DNA of 64,000 nt from the NCBI GenBank assembly GCA_020631735.1, contig CM036201.1, forward strand, positions 77,276,087-77,340,086. Direction: 5' to 3'. The notes below the pieces were generated by a model, which was given only the letters and a program-made list of their open reading frames with translations, did no database searches and had not been told where the DNA came from. The position numbers and the translations under genes were made by a program. Each line of letters begins with the position of its first letter. The stretch's first letter is position 1. Of this stretch, positions 22,081 through 32,599 are shown piece after piece. Source of the stretch: Saccharum officinarum (taxonomy: Eukaryota; Streptophyta; Magnoliopsida; Poales; Poaceae).

Positions 22081-24868
22081 GGTACAGTGGGCATCGGAGA
22101 GCAGGAGAGCATTGCCATTCACGGCGGCTGCGGCTGCGGCTGCATTAGTGCTGCTGCTGCTGCCGCCGTTCATCATCACCGCCGCCGTGGCAGGCTCAAC
22201 TGGTCGGGGAAGCAACTGCACCAGGAGCTGCGGCAACGTCAGCATCCTGTACCCATTCGGCGTGGATGCCGGCTGCTACCACGCCGCCGGCTTCAACCTC
22301 ACCTGCAAGCAGCACTCCCACCACCATCATCAGCCACCCAAGCTGTTCCTCGGCGACGGCACCGTGCAGGTGCTGGACATCTCAGTTGAACACAGCACGG
22401 TGCGCATCAACAGCACTGGCATGCAGTTGCAGTATGATGGCATTAGCCACACTGGCTCCGCTAACGGGACATGGGGCCTCGGGCTCCCAGAGACCGGACC
22501 CTACTTCCTGTCGGAGTCAGCTAGTATGGTCGAGGCGATAGGGTGCAGCATCCAGGTCAGCATCCTAGGGGGACTGAATAACAGCCTGGTGAGTTCTTGC
22601 ACTGTTATCTGCCCACTTTTTTTTTTCCGAAGCTGGTGGCGTTAGCGGAACGATAGGAAATGGCAGCTGCACTAGCATTGGTTGCTGTCAGGCCAGCATC
22701 GTTGTGGGGTACTCTTCCTTCACAATCCAGATTGAACCCATACCTGGCCCAGGCTGGTACGTTCCTGCTTCTGTATTCATAGTCGACCAGAGTTTCTTTA
22801 TCAGTATAAATTCGAATGGAGAACGAATTCCTGGATCGCTTACTACGGCCACACTAGACTGGATAATTAGTACTTCGACATGTCCAACAAATAAGAAAGC
22901 TCCCGAGTGTGTCAGTACCCACAGCTATTGCCAAAATTCCTCTTCCTTGGCCATGGTGGGTATACTTGTCAATGCGCAGATGGTTATCAGGGCAATCCTT
23001 ATGTTCACGGTGGTTGCCAAGGTACAATCCTTACGTAGTGACTATATATAGTGAATCATTCTTTTTAATAACAAATATTACCCAGCCTGTCTACAGAATC
23101 TGCAAACATACTAGCTATTTGGTGCCCCTAACAAATACTGTACCCTTGTTTTGCAATAGATATCGACGAGTGCAAATACCCGGACCAATATGTTTGCTAT
23201 GGTGTTTGCAAGAATACACCAGGAAGTTATATTTGCCAATGCAACACGGGTTATACAGGCAATGCTTCCGTCCCAAATGCATGCACAGGTATAATTAGAC
23301 GGAAATCATGAATATATACATTTATGACGCTATGACATGAACTTAAAACATACTTCACTGTTCTAAACTTCCTAGACATTGATGAGTGCAAGCACAAGGA
23401 AGCATACTCGTGCTATGGGATATGCCAAAATTTCCCGGGAAGTTTTCACTGCCAATGTCCTGAAGGAAGCTCTGAAATTATTCCATAAAAGGGGGATGCA
23501 TTACAATCAAGAATTCCTTGACAGGTTACAAGTCACTATGTGCATCATATTATCCCACAAACTAATCCTTTCTCTCACCTCACTCACAAAACAAATTCGC
23601 AGCTTGTGGCTTGTTATATTATTTTATTTACTATAAAATCATGAACGTGTTCCGTTATATCTTGTTTTTCTTAGATTTAAGCATTGGGCTAAGAGTCGGT
23701 GGTGCGACAGGTCCTTTGCTTCTAGCCCTTGGTGGACCCTACATAATGCGTAAAATCAAGCTTCAAAAGGTGAAGAAGATGAAACAAAGGTTCATTAAGC
23801 AAAATCATGGGTTACTTTTACAGCAGTTAATATCACACAATACAGATATTTGTGAAAGGATGATAATTTCCCAAAGCGGTATAGAGAAGCCAACAAATAA
23901 TTTTGACAAAGCTCGCATCGTTGGTGGTGGAGGGCATGGTGTCGTGTTTAAGGGAATTCTAGATCTGCAAGTTGTGGCAGTCAAAAAATCAAAGATAGTG
24001 GTACAAAGAGAAATCAATGAATTCATAAAGTTGTAGTTCTTTCTCAAGTAAACCATAGAAACATGGTGAAGCTCTTAGGATGTTGTCTTGAGACAGAAGT
24101 CCCATTGCTAGTTTATGAGTTTATTTCAAATGGAACCCTTTGTCACCACCTTCACATTGATGGCCCTATATCACTACCATGGGATGATAGAATGAGGATA
24201 GCAACTGAAGTTGCAAAAGCTCTATCGTATCTGCATTCAGCTGTATCAATACCAATATTCATAGAGATATTAAGTCTGCAAATGTACTTCTTGATGATGC
24301 TTTAACTGCAAATGTTTCAGATTTTGGAGCTTCTAGATATATTCCGATTGATCAGACAGGAGTGACTATGGCAGTTCAAGGAACAATGGGTTATTTGGAT
24401 CCAATGTATTATTACACGGGCCGGTTAACAGACAAGAGTAATGTTTTCAGTTTTGGTGTTCTTCTTGTAGAATTGCTTACTCGAAAAAAACCATATGTCT
24501 ATAGGTCAGTCGACAATGATGGTCTTGTTTCACATTTTGTCTCACTACTTGCAGAAGGCAAACTAGTTGACATAATTGATCCTCAAGCTATGGAGGAAGA
24601 AAGTGGAGAAATCCAAGAAGTAGCCATGGTAGCAGCAATGTGCACAAACTTGAAGAGAGAAGATAGGTCTACAATGAGGGAAGTGGAGATGACCCTTGGA
24701 ACCTTGCTACTCAAGAAAAGCTAGATTCAATATAATAGAACACCTATGAGGAATGGTGGGGATGAAGCTACAGCTCATTACATGGCAATTGGTCGTGATT
24801 GTAAGGAAGGTAGCAGGCAATACACTATGGAAGAGAAATTTTGGTTATCAGCGAGCTATCCCCGGTGA
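22081..24868 (+). pseudogene. WAK-like receptor kinase pseudogene 3 (full exon plan, multiple frameshifts)
   Basis: Exons parallel the intact gene: about 22081-23021 (signal-peptide-like and GUB_WAK domain, CTRSCGNVSILYPFG), 23160-23288 (EGF 1), 23376-23524 (EGF 2) and 23675-24868 (membrane segment and kinase). No in-frame ATG precedes the signal-peptide-like region. Frameshifts occur in a T run near 22616-22626, near 22955, and in EGF 2, where a TAA stop lies near 23486. In the kinase exon they occur near 24030 (4-base deletion in INEVAVLS) and near 24256 (one base lost in the IFHRD codons). Near 24722 a TAG ends the kinase frame before the usual tail. Glycine loop, HRD and DFG remain recognisable in separate frames. 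No functional receptor can be made from this copy as read. Confidence 0.9.
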
Positions 24869-25299
24869 ACTTTTGTTACAGCTATGAACAAGTGCACTTG
24901 ATATATTTATTTCTAATTCAGAGAGTTTAAACTGGAGCAGGTGATGATATGTGTGATTCGTCCAGCGTGGGCCCTGCTAATGCACGCTGGTGCAAAAACA
25001 AGTAGTACTAGTAGACAACAGGCCTTTTTTTTTTGCGATCCAGTAGACAACAGGCCTGGTAGACAACACAACGCTCTGAATTGGAGTGTGAATGTGATGG
25101 AACCAGAGTCTCGGAGACTAGCAGTAGAAATCAGGGAGACAAGGAGAACAGGACAGTGGAACTTTTCATATCAGAGAATGAACTTCCGTAGATGCGTGAA
25201 GGCGCCTTTACATATTGATACTGTACCTTGCGCGGAGTGTATCTGAGAAGCCCGAAACTGCTGGTAGCTATAGCATCGAAGCTAGTCTCTTGACTCTGC
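24869..25299. other. Spacer downstream of the WAK cluster
   Basis: Non-coding. It contains a short imperfect direct repeat, CAGTAGACAACAGGCCT-like, near 25008-25055, split by a T9 run. No gene is recognised. Confidence 0.35.
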
Positions 25300-25411
25300 G
25301 CCCTGTTCGCTTGAGTTTATCAGCCAAATCAGCTAGTCATTCAGCAGTGTTTTTTTCTCATAATAAATCAGCGAACAATACTTTTAACCATGGCAGCCAA
25401 ACGAACAGGGC
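25300..25411. mobile_element. hAT-type MITE (112 bp)
   Basis: Terminal inverted repeats GCCCTGTTCGCTTG and its partner, the complement of CAGCCAAACGAACAGGGC, enclose a body with TTCTCATAATAAATCAGCGAACA. This matches the very common grass MITE type starting GCCCTGTTCG. The flanking 8-mers GACTCTGC and GTTACTGC agree at 5 of 8 positions, compatible with a decayed hAT 8-bp duplication. Confidence 0.75.
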
Positions 25412-26447
25412 GTTACTGCTTGCACTCGGTCAGTCGCTGGCAGCACTCTGGCAGTGACACGTTTTTCTTTTCCTGAGATGGAGAGACGACTGAGCAGGGA
25501 AGGAATATGATGTGCTGAGATCCAGTCAGCTCACCGTGTCTTGCCGTGTGCAAAGCCAGGCCAAGATGACCAGGTAAAAAAAACTCTATCCGTGGTGGCT
25601 AGACAGTCCCGGTATTCCGGCTTAAGAAGATCTTCTCATACAGATCGAGAAAATCTTCGAACCTCTGCTCCACCCACACACAGCGGCACCGCAGCTCCGT
25701 GAGATAAGCCAGTGAAAGGTCCTTATTTGGTTTTGGTAATTGAGTGACAACCTTAGGTGGACTAATTGTGTTTAATGTGAAATACACAGGGATTAGTCCA
25801 CAGGTAATGGTGTCATGAAGGAGCTCATTGCATATGAGACATGACAAGGAGTCATGTGACCAAGGTGGCAAAGATCTAGATGAGGCTTGGCTCGATGGAC
25901 CGGTTGTAAGTGTGAAGGGCAAGTCAGAGGCTTTGGAGCGATGGACCGTGAGGCGGTGAAGCTTGAGCAAGACTTGGCGCTGATGGACCGACGCAACGGT
26001 GAAGAGCAAGTGAGGTCAAGATCGATGAACCAATACGATCACGTGATGATATGAAGTGGATCATATCATTTGTGATTTTGTTGGTGCATGTGTTGCATCA
26101 ACGTCGGAGGAGATGGAGTGGAATGCGCAAGGCAAAGGTATAACCTAGGGCATTTTCATTTCACTGGTCATAGGTGTGTAGAGAAGTTGATGACCGGGTT
26201 TTAGGATAGATGGCCATACTATTAAGAGGGGCAAACTTGTTTGCATATCGGTCATCTAGTGCCACTTGAGTGATCTAACTTTGCATATGTGTGAGGATCG
26301 AGTGGTGAGGCAAGTTGAGTGCCTAATTCCTTCGAAGAAAATGTTTATGAAAATGCTAACACACTTGCACATGTTGTTGATCACTTGTTGGTGTTGGCAC
26401 ATTTGCGAAGGCAGTGGAGTTTGTGTGGTAAAGAGGGGTTTGGGTTC
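25412..26447. repeat. Unassigned dispersed-repeat-like sequence
   Basis: No coding domain is seen. From about 25715 the sequence (TTGGTTTTGGTAATTGAGTGACAAC ...) has the look of an LTR or internal spacer of a grass retrotransposon, with repeated GATGGACCG phrases near 25890, 25940 and 25985. It runs directly into the SIRE-like LTR at 26448. The family cannot be assigned from sequence alone. Confidence 0.4.
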
Positions 26448-28044
26448 TGAAAGGATCAAGATGCCCAAGAGGGGGGGTGAATTGGGCTTTTCTAAAAGTT
26501 AATTGCAAAATTAAATCCTATAAGCCAAACTTCACCCCTAGTGCCTACTAGTGTTCCTTGTGATTCTACCGATAAAAGTTTTGCACCCTAAGTTCCAATC
26601 CTAGTCTAGCAAGGCAATTCTAGGAAAGTAAACAAGCAATGAAAGTAATGCAAGAAAGTAAATGCTTGAAAGTAAGGGTTAGGAACACGGCGATGTTTTG
26701 CCGAGGTATCGGAGAGTCGTCACTCCCCACTAGTCCTCGTTGGAGCACCCGCGCAAGGGTGTAGCTCCCTCTTGATCCGCGCAAGAATCAAGTGCTCTCT
26801 ACGGGTTGATTCTTCGACACTCCGTCATGGCGAATCACCCAAAACCGCTCACAACTTGAGTTGGGTCACCCACAAGCTCGCCGGATGATCACCAAACTCC
26901 CAATCACCACCAAACCATATAGGTGATGGCGATCACCAAGAGTAACAAGCTAGAACTCTCACTTGACCACAACAAGCCTAATGAGAAGATGGATGCACAC
27001 TTGCTACACTCTTGTCACTAGTGAGGAATCTCAAACTTTGATTCTCAAATCACTATCCTCACTAGGGTTCTTGCACTCCCTTGCACTCCAAAGGTGTTTC
27101 TCAGCTGAACAAATGAGCAAGAGACCTCTAAAAGAGGTGGAGAGGATGTATTTATACACCCCTCAGACAAATCCAACCGTTACCTGCCAAATCAGCAAAA
27201 CACGTACTGACCGGACGCGCTGGTCGACGTGACTGGACGCGCCGGTCGTGTGTAACGGTCGAAAACCGAAAGTCAGCGCTGAGTGACCGGACACGCCGAT
27301 CAGGGATGACCGGACGCGTCCGATCATGCAAGAGCCTTACTAGAAACTGACCTGACGCTCGACCACGTCTGATCATAGATGACCGGACGCGTCAGGTCAG
27401 CTTAGGACCTTACTAGAACGTGACCGGACGCGTCCGATCACTTCACAGTCTCGTCCGATTACACCTTTACCCTCTAAAATACATGTCAGACTGACCACCG
27501 CGTCCGGTCCTCTCAGGGACCATGTCCGGTCGATCAGTTAACGACGCAGTGACTTGTTAGTACTGACCGGACGCGTCCGGTCATGACAAAGACCGCGTCC
27601 GGTCAAGGGTAAACTGCTCAAACGACTTCTAAACGTGACGCAACTTGAACCAAGTTGCTTCCAACTGAACTTTGAGCTTTTCTAGAGCTACCTAGTGCTA
27701 AGTTTAACAAGTGTGCACCACACCTAAACAAAAGACTCACCTAGGTCAAGCTACTCGCTCATACCCCCCTTTATAGTACGGTCAAAGGAAGAAACAAAGA
27801 TCCTAACGACTATTCCGGATGTAACTCAACACCTTGACATCCGGAACTAACCGTCCTTAATCTTGTCATTGATCCTTTAAAAACCGAAACGATTTCCATC
27901 AAGGGACATGAATACCATAGTGCCCAAAGCAGTTATCAACTCCATGACCTAACTTACCAACGTTTCTGCAAAACACACGTTAGTCATGGTAATAATGCGT
28001 TGTCATCAATTGCTGAAACCAACACCGGGGCCTAGATGCTTTCA
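26448..28044 (-). repeat. SIRE-like 3' LTR
   Basis: On the plus strand it begins TGAAAGGATCAAGATGCCC and ends CTAGATGCTTTCA, so it has TG...CA ends and is about 1597 bp. A minus-strand TATAAATA box lies at 27149-27156. Between 27200 and 27610 it carries many copies of a palindromic CCGGACGCGTCCGG-type motif. There is no partner LTR in the window to date it. Confidence 0.8.
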
Positions 28045-28463
28045 ATCTCCCCCTTTTTAGTGATTGATGACAACACTTAGATTCAGAAGTTATAAGTTGA
28101 GGTTTTCGATCATGCTTGGTTCACATAAGCATAAAGCTGTAAGCACAAGGGGTTAGTAATTGCTTATGTGTTTCAAGCCAACTGAGTGTACTCATAAGAT
28201 AAAACATGAAGAGTTAGTACACATAAAACATAGCTCATATAAAATCGGAGTAAGGCACGGAAGCACAACCTTATGAGCTAAACACCATTAAGTGACATAA
28301 TAATTATCACATAAAGTCTCATAAACTCATAGTCACACAATGCAGGGCGAGAAAATAAACATGATGCATGAAAGTAGCACACATGGAAAAACAAAACCCT
28401 CTATCAACACTCCCCCTGAATCTACGCTCTCTCCCCCTTTGGCATCAAACGCCAAAAAGAAAA
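28045..28463 (-). other. Polypurine tract and 3' internal spacer of the SIRE-like element
   Basis: AAAAAGGGGGAGAT on the minus strand (28058-28045) abuts the LTR and would prime plus-strand DNA synthesis. Further purine runs (GGGGGAG-like) near 28410 and 28430 are typical of this lineage's 3' spacer. No gene is seen. Confidence 0.7.
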
Positions 28464-30874
28464 CTAAGGATCCGACGGGGGAACAGAAGCTGTCGTGTCG
28501 GGTGCCGAGGAGCGTGGAGTGATCACGAACTGTGAAGTATCCTCCTTAGACTCTAAACTGTCAGGCTGACCCTCTGAAGATGGATGTGGCAGTGAAGCGG
28601 TCTGGGTCTGTAGAGCAGGTACAGCAACTGAAGGTGTAGTAGCAACTATAGGTGCAGTCACTGTCGTCTGAGCCTAAAAGACACCAAGAGTAGGAGGATC
28701 TGTCGATGCTACTGACGAAGGTAAAGTATCTGTAGTCCCGGCCCCTGACACTGGAGGAAAAGTAGGCTTTGAAGCTGACGTCCCTGAAGTGGTCACAAAA
28801 GTGGTGTACGAGGGTGTAGGCTGTCCAGTCAGCTCACTGTAGGTGGCACTCAAGTCAGTGAAAGGAGTGCCTAAGAGGAGGTGAGGTCTCGGCTGAGCTG
28901 GTGGAGTAAACCCCGTCTGTATAGGAGTGTAGCTCGGGGACTGAAATGTCTGAGGCACCTGCTGCTGGGGTAAGGTGAACTGAAAGCTCGACTGTCCCTG
29001 ACTCTGAGGTCCACTAGACTGTAATGCTGGAGTCAGAACAGACGGTGGTGGAGGTACCCCAACAGTGACAAGATGTCTTAGGAGCTCTAGGTACTACTGC
29101 TGGGTGGCTGCCTGCTGCTTCTGCATCTCGAACTGCTACCTCTGAAACTCTAGCTGCTGCCTCTGGAACTCGTCCCGACGAGCCTGAATCTGGGCAAACG
29201 CTGCAGCTGTGTCCTGAGCCTGTCTCTGCATCTGAATCTCCTATCTCTCCTGGGCTTGGGTCAGCCTCTCAAGAATTGCCACCATGGCTGGGTCTGAGCG
29301 AGAGGTTGAGCCTGAACCACCGGCCTCATGGTCATGAGGCCGAGGAGAGCGGTACCGGGGGATGGGCTAATAGTCCTCATCTGTGCTGTCAGTAGCAACG
29401 TCCTCAAATGGATCAGCTGGCTGAGCATCAAGATCTGCTAGCTCTGCCTCAGCAAGACCCTCAACGGTCTCGTCCTGCTCAACAGCTGTCTCTGGTACCT
29501 CTAGCCTCTGATGCTGTCCTGGGCCAGGTGCCTGCTCTCTAGTAACTGATGCCCACAACTGTTGGATATCATACTCTGGAAAGGTTGTAGTGGTATCAGA
29601 AATCTCTGCTCGAATCTCTGCAAGCAGTTCACACGCAGATCTGATGATAAAACATATCCAATGAGCATATGGAAGCTGTCTGTGACCCTTGAAGCCCTCT
29701 GCTAAGGTATCCTCCATCTCACATAGCATCAAATCCCAAAGATCGAACGGTGTCTGTGAGATGAGGTGATGTACTACCCATAACTGCATATGGGTCAGTC
29801 TCTCTCTGTATCCTAGCCTCGGAAATAGTGTCCTCCTCATAATAGCATCAAGGACTCTGGCTAGGGGAGTCAAGCTGGCAGGTGTACGTCAAGACCCCTC
29901 GCCAAAAGGCTCACGGAAACAGGGTCTGGTCATATCTGTAGGGGCACTGTCCCACCATGAGGGCGTCTCGGAGGTGGAGTCTGTCCAAAACACAGTTGAT
30001 GTATCTTTCTCTCGGAAGCTAGGAGTCTGAGAATCTCCCGAACCCTAGTGCTATAGAGTCTGCGGTCACGGCCTCTGAATGCAAAGTGAATAAACTCATG
30101 TGCTGGGTCAATCCAAAGTGAAGAATAGAACTCTCTGACCCAGGTCCCTCAGTATGCTCCCGTCCGTCCAAGAAGATCTGACAAGCCTGGTAGAAAGGAC
30201 AGATGCAGACGAAGCTGCTCACCAACCACCTCAACTAAGGCCTCCAGTCGACAGACCCTCTGAGGTCTGAAAGCAATCCCGCTGTCGACATAGGCTCTGT
30301 AAAAGTCCTCGTGCAGAGGAGTGTAGAAACCCTCTGAAGCCCGGGGATCCCGCTGAGGTGGGAACCACCGAGTGACCTCAACGAACCTGAGGGCCTGGAC
30401 CTATCTAGCTATAGCTCCCCTGAGGTCAAAGTGCTCAACTGGGGGGTGACCTCGAGCCCTGGGAGGTGGATGACCTCCACGACGCTGACCCTCTAGCCTA
30501 GGAGTCACCTGAGCTCACGTACGTCCTGAGCGACGATGCTGTGGAGAGTGAACTATCTGCTCCTCAGTCTCCTCTAGGTCCTCTGTAGGCTGCTCTGCAG
30601 GTGTATCCACTATCTCTTTGGTAGCCTCTGTACCGAGCTGTCGACCTTCAAGGTGAAAGCGACTCTCGCCAATACGTATACCACTACTCCTGCCACCTCT
30701 CTCTGCTGCCTCTGCTGCATCTGCAACTGCCTGAGCCACCTCTGCCTCTGTAAGTGTCCTCTTTCTCTTCTTGGTAGCAATCTTCACTCGCTTGCCGCGA
30801 GCTACCTCTGTCCTCCTGGGAGGACTCTCATCCCCGTCACTAGGTGCACCACCAGCATTCTTGCAGCGAACCAT
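28464..30874 (-). pseudogene. Extra ORF downstream of pol in the SIRE-like element (decayed)
   Basis: The start is an ATG at 30874-30872 (MVRCKNAGGAP...), followed by a basic stretch (KRVKIATKKRKR) that could be a nuclear-localisation signal. After frame changes, about 30250-28464 reads mainly in one frame with several TAG and other stops. Around 30130-30060 it carries EFYSSLWIDPAHEF, which resembles the 'putative plant transposon protein' domain found in plant retroelement ORFs. The last 300 codons are Gln/Pro/Ser/Thr-rich. The position corresponds to the env-like ORF of SIRE elements, but I see no clear signal peptide or fusion region, so an envelope role is not supported. Not functional as read. 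Confidence 0.6.
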
Positions 30875-31514
30875 ACTGACAAAGTGCTGTATCTGAGAAA
30901 AATTGGACAGTAACAGATGATGAACTGACACTCGTGATGCTTGGCCTCAATCTGTATCTGCAGGCTTGGCCTCGGATTCACAACTGATCACCTGACACAC
31001 ACAGCACCGACAGGACGAACTGAAACGATAGAATAGATGGATCTACTATAAGCAACATATATTATCTAATAGATAAGTAAGATCCTAATGAAAGCAAGCA
31101 TATTAGACAAGATATGAAAGGACCGCGATAGCTACCTCGGATGAGAGAAGTTTCGATGAACGGAAGATGATCTCGATGCGCTAGGGTTACCCGGGAACGG
31201 CGATCGAAACCCTGGTGTACCGATGAGATCAAGGATTGTATTAGTAATTCACCGGAAAATCAATGATAAACCCTAATCCAAGGCAAAGACGTCACCTTGC
31301 GGAGACAGAGACGTTCACAGAGACGAAAACTCGCGAAAACCACTGTTAGAGTTAGGTCTCCTAGGATTAGGTCTTCGCGGCAGCGGGCGCGAACCTCGGT
31401 GCGGTGGCGCACACGCGGTAGAGAGCATGGGCACACGGCGGCGGTGCTCGGGCATGGTAGGGCGCGGGGCAGCGGCGCAGGGTGGCTACGGTGCACGCGG
31501 GGCGGCGGCGCACG

Positions 31515-31619
31515 GCTGTGGCTCGGCTATGGCGGCGCGGCGGCGCTGGGCTGCGGCTCGGCTACGGCGGCGCGGCGACGCTGGGCTGCGGCTTGGCTAC
31601 GGCATTGCGGCGGCGCTGG
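31515..31619. repeat. 35-bp GC-rich tandem repeat, three units
   Basis: Units 31515-31549, 31550-31584 and 31585-31619 each start GCTG(C/T)GGCT(C/T)GGCTA and end GACGCTGG or GGCGCTGG. A 35-bp period shifts reading frame each unit, so it is not a protein repeat. It lies in the GC-rich spacer between the extra ORF and pol. Confidence 0.85.
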
Positions 31620-31756
31620 GCTGCGAGCAGCTCCGGTGGCGCGCGAGATTCCGATGAGGTGGCTAGGGTTCGGAGCGGCTGTGGATCGAGAAGAAAGAAG
31701 AAAACGCGAGATCCGAACGTACGGTTAAAAAGGGTGAGATCCGCTTTTCGCGCGAT

Positions 31757-32095
31757 GACCGGACACGGTGGTCGCATGACCGGACGCGGTGGAGGCAGCG
31801 TCCGGTCACAGTCCAGTAAGCTCCTGGAATGACCGGACGCGTCCGATTATACACGATCGGACGCTGACAGAGTCCGGTCATATTTTGCCCGGAAAACTAA
31901 AACGGATGATCGGACGCGGTGGTGGTGGCCGGGACCGGACGCTGTGGTCAGCAACGACGTGTCCGATGTAGCGTCCGGTCACAAATCTTGGAGAAGATCT
32001 TCGAGAATGACCGGACGCGCTGGTGGACGCTGTGACCGGACGCGGTGGTAAAGCAACGCCGCGTCCGATGCAGCGTCCGGTCCAGCGTCCGGTCA
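31757..32095. repeat. Cluster of CCGGACGCG palindromic motifs in the internal spacer
   Basis: At least eight copies of GACCGGACGC or its complement GCGTCCGGTC occur in 340 bp, many arranged as inverted pairs. The same motif family fills 27200-27610 inside the LTR of the same element. Confidence 0.85.
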
Positions 32096-32599
32096 CTGTT
32101 TAACGCCTTTTTTCAATCCGATTTTCAACGCGACTTCTCCCAATCAAGTTCCAATTCAAAGAGACTAAAAAACACCAATTGGAACCTGATATGAGTGACC
32201 TCACTCAAACCCTCAAGTTTTTCAAAGTATTTTTCCTTAGGCTAGTATTTTTTTAAGAAAATACGCAATAAACACCCGAGGAGCAACGTATGGCCATGCA
32301 ATAGAGTTTATGAACCCTTGGGAGCTTTAAATGTTCTCTCTATTCATGGACAAACACAGAGGTTACTCAAAGCTAAACCGAAAAGAAACGACAAAGCAAC
32401 AACCATACATATGCAATGCAAAGCGAGAAAGGAAAACTAGGTTGCTTGTCAAGTTTGATCCACGGTTAGGCTTCTTCACTCCTCCAAAGGAGGGTTATCG
32501 TAACCGTGTTAGACAAGTTCTAGATGCATTGCGGGGAATTAAACATGACATATAATACAATGCAATGCAAGGGACAACATAAGCTCATTTTTTAAAGTT

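Noticed and set aside
26700..27610. A CRISPR-like repeat-spacer array in the CCGGACGCG region
   Set aside because: Spacing is irregular, units are palindromic and variable, and the context is a plant LTR.
28464..30874. Interpretation of the extra SIRE ORF as a viral envelope gene
   Set aside because: Only its position supports this; no signal peptide, membrane anchor or fusion features were seen.
31297..31832. Overlapping open frames in all three plus frames across the GC-rich spacer
   Set aside because: The 35-bp tandem repeat and palindromic motifs create stop-free stretches in every frame; no protein-level signal.
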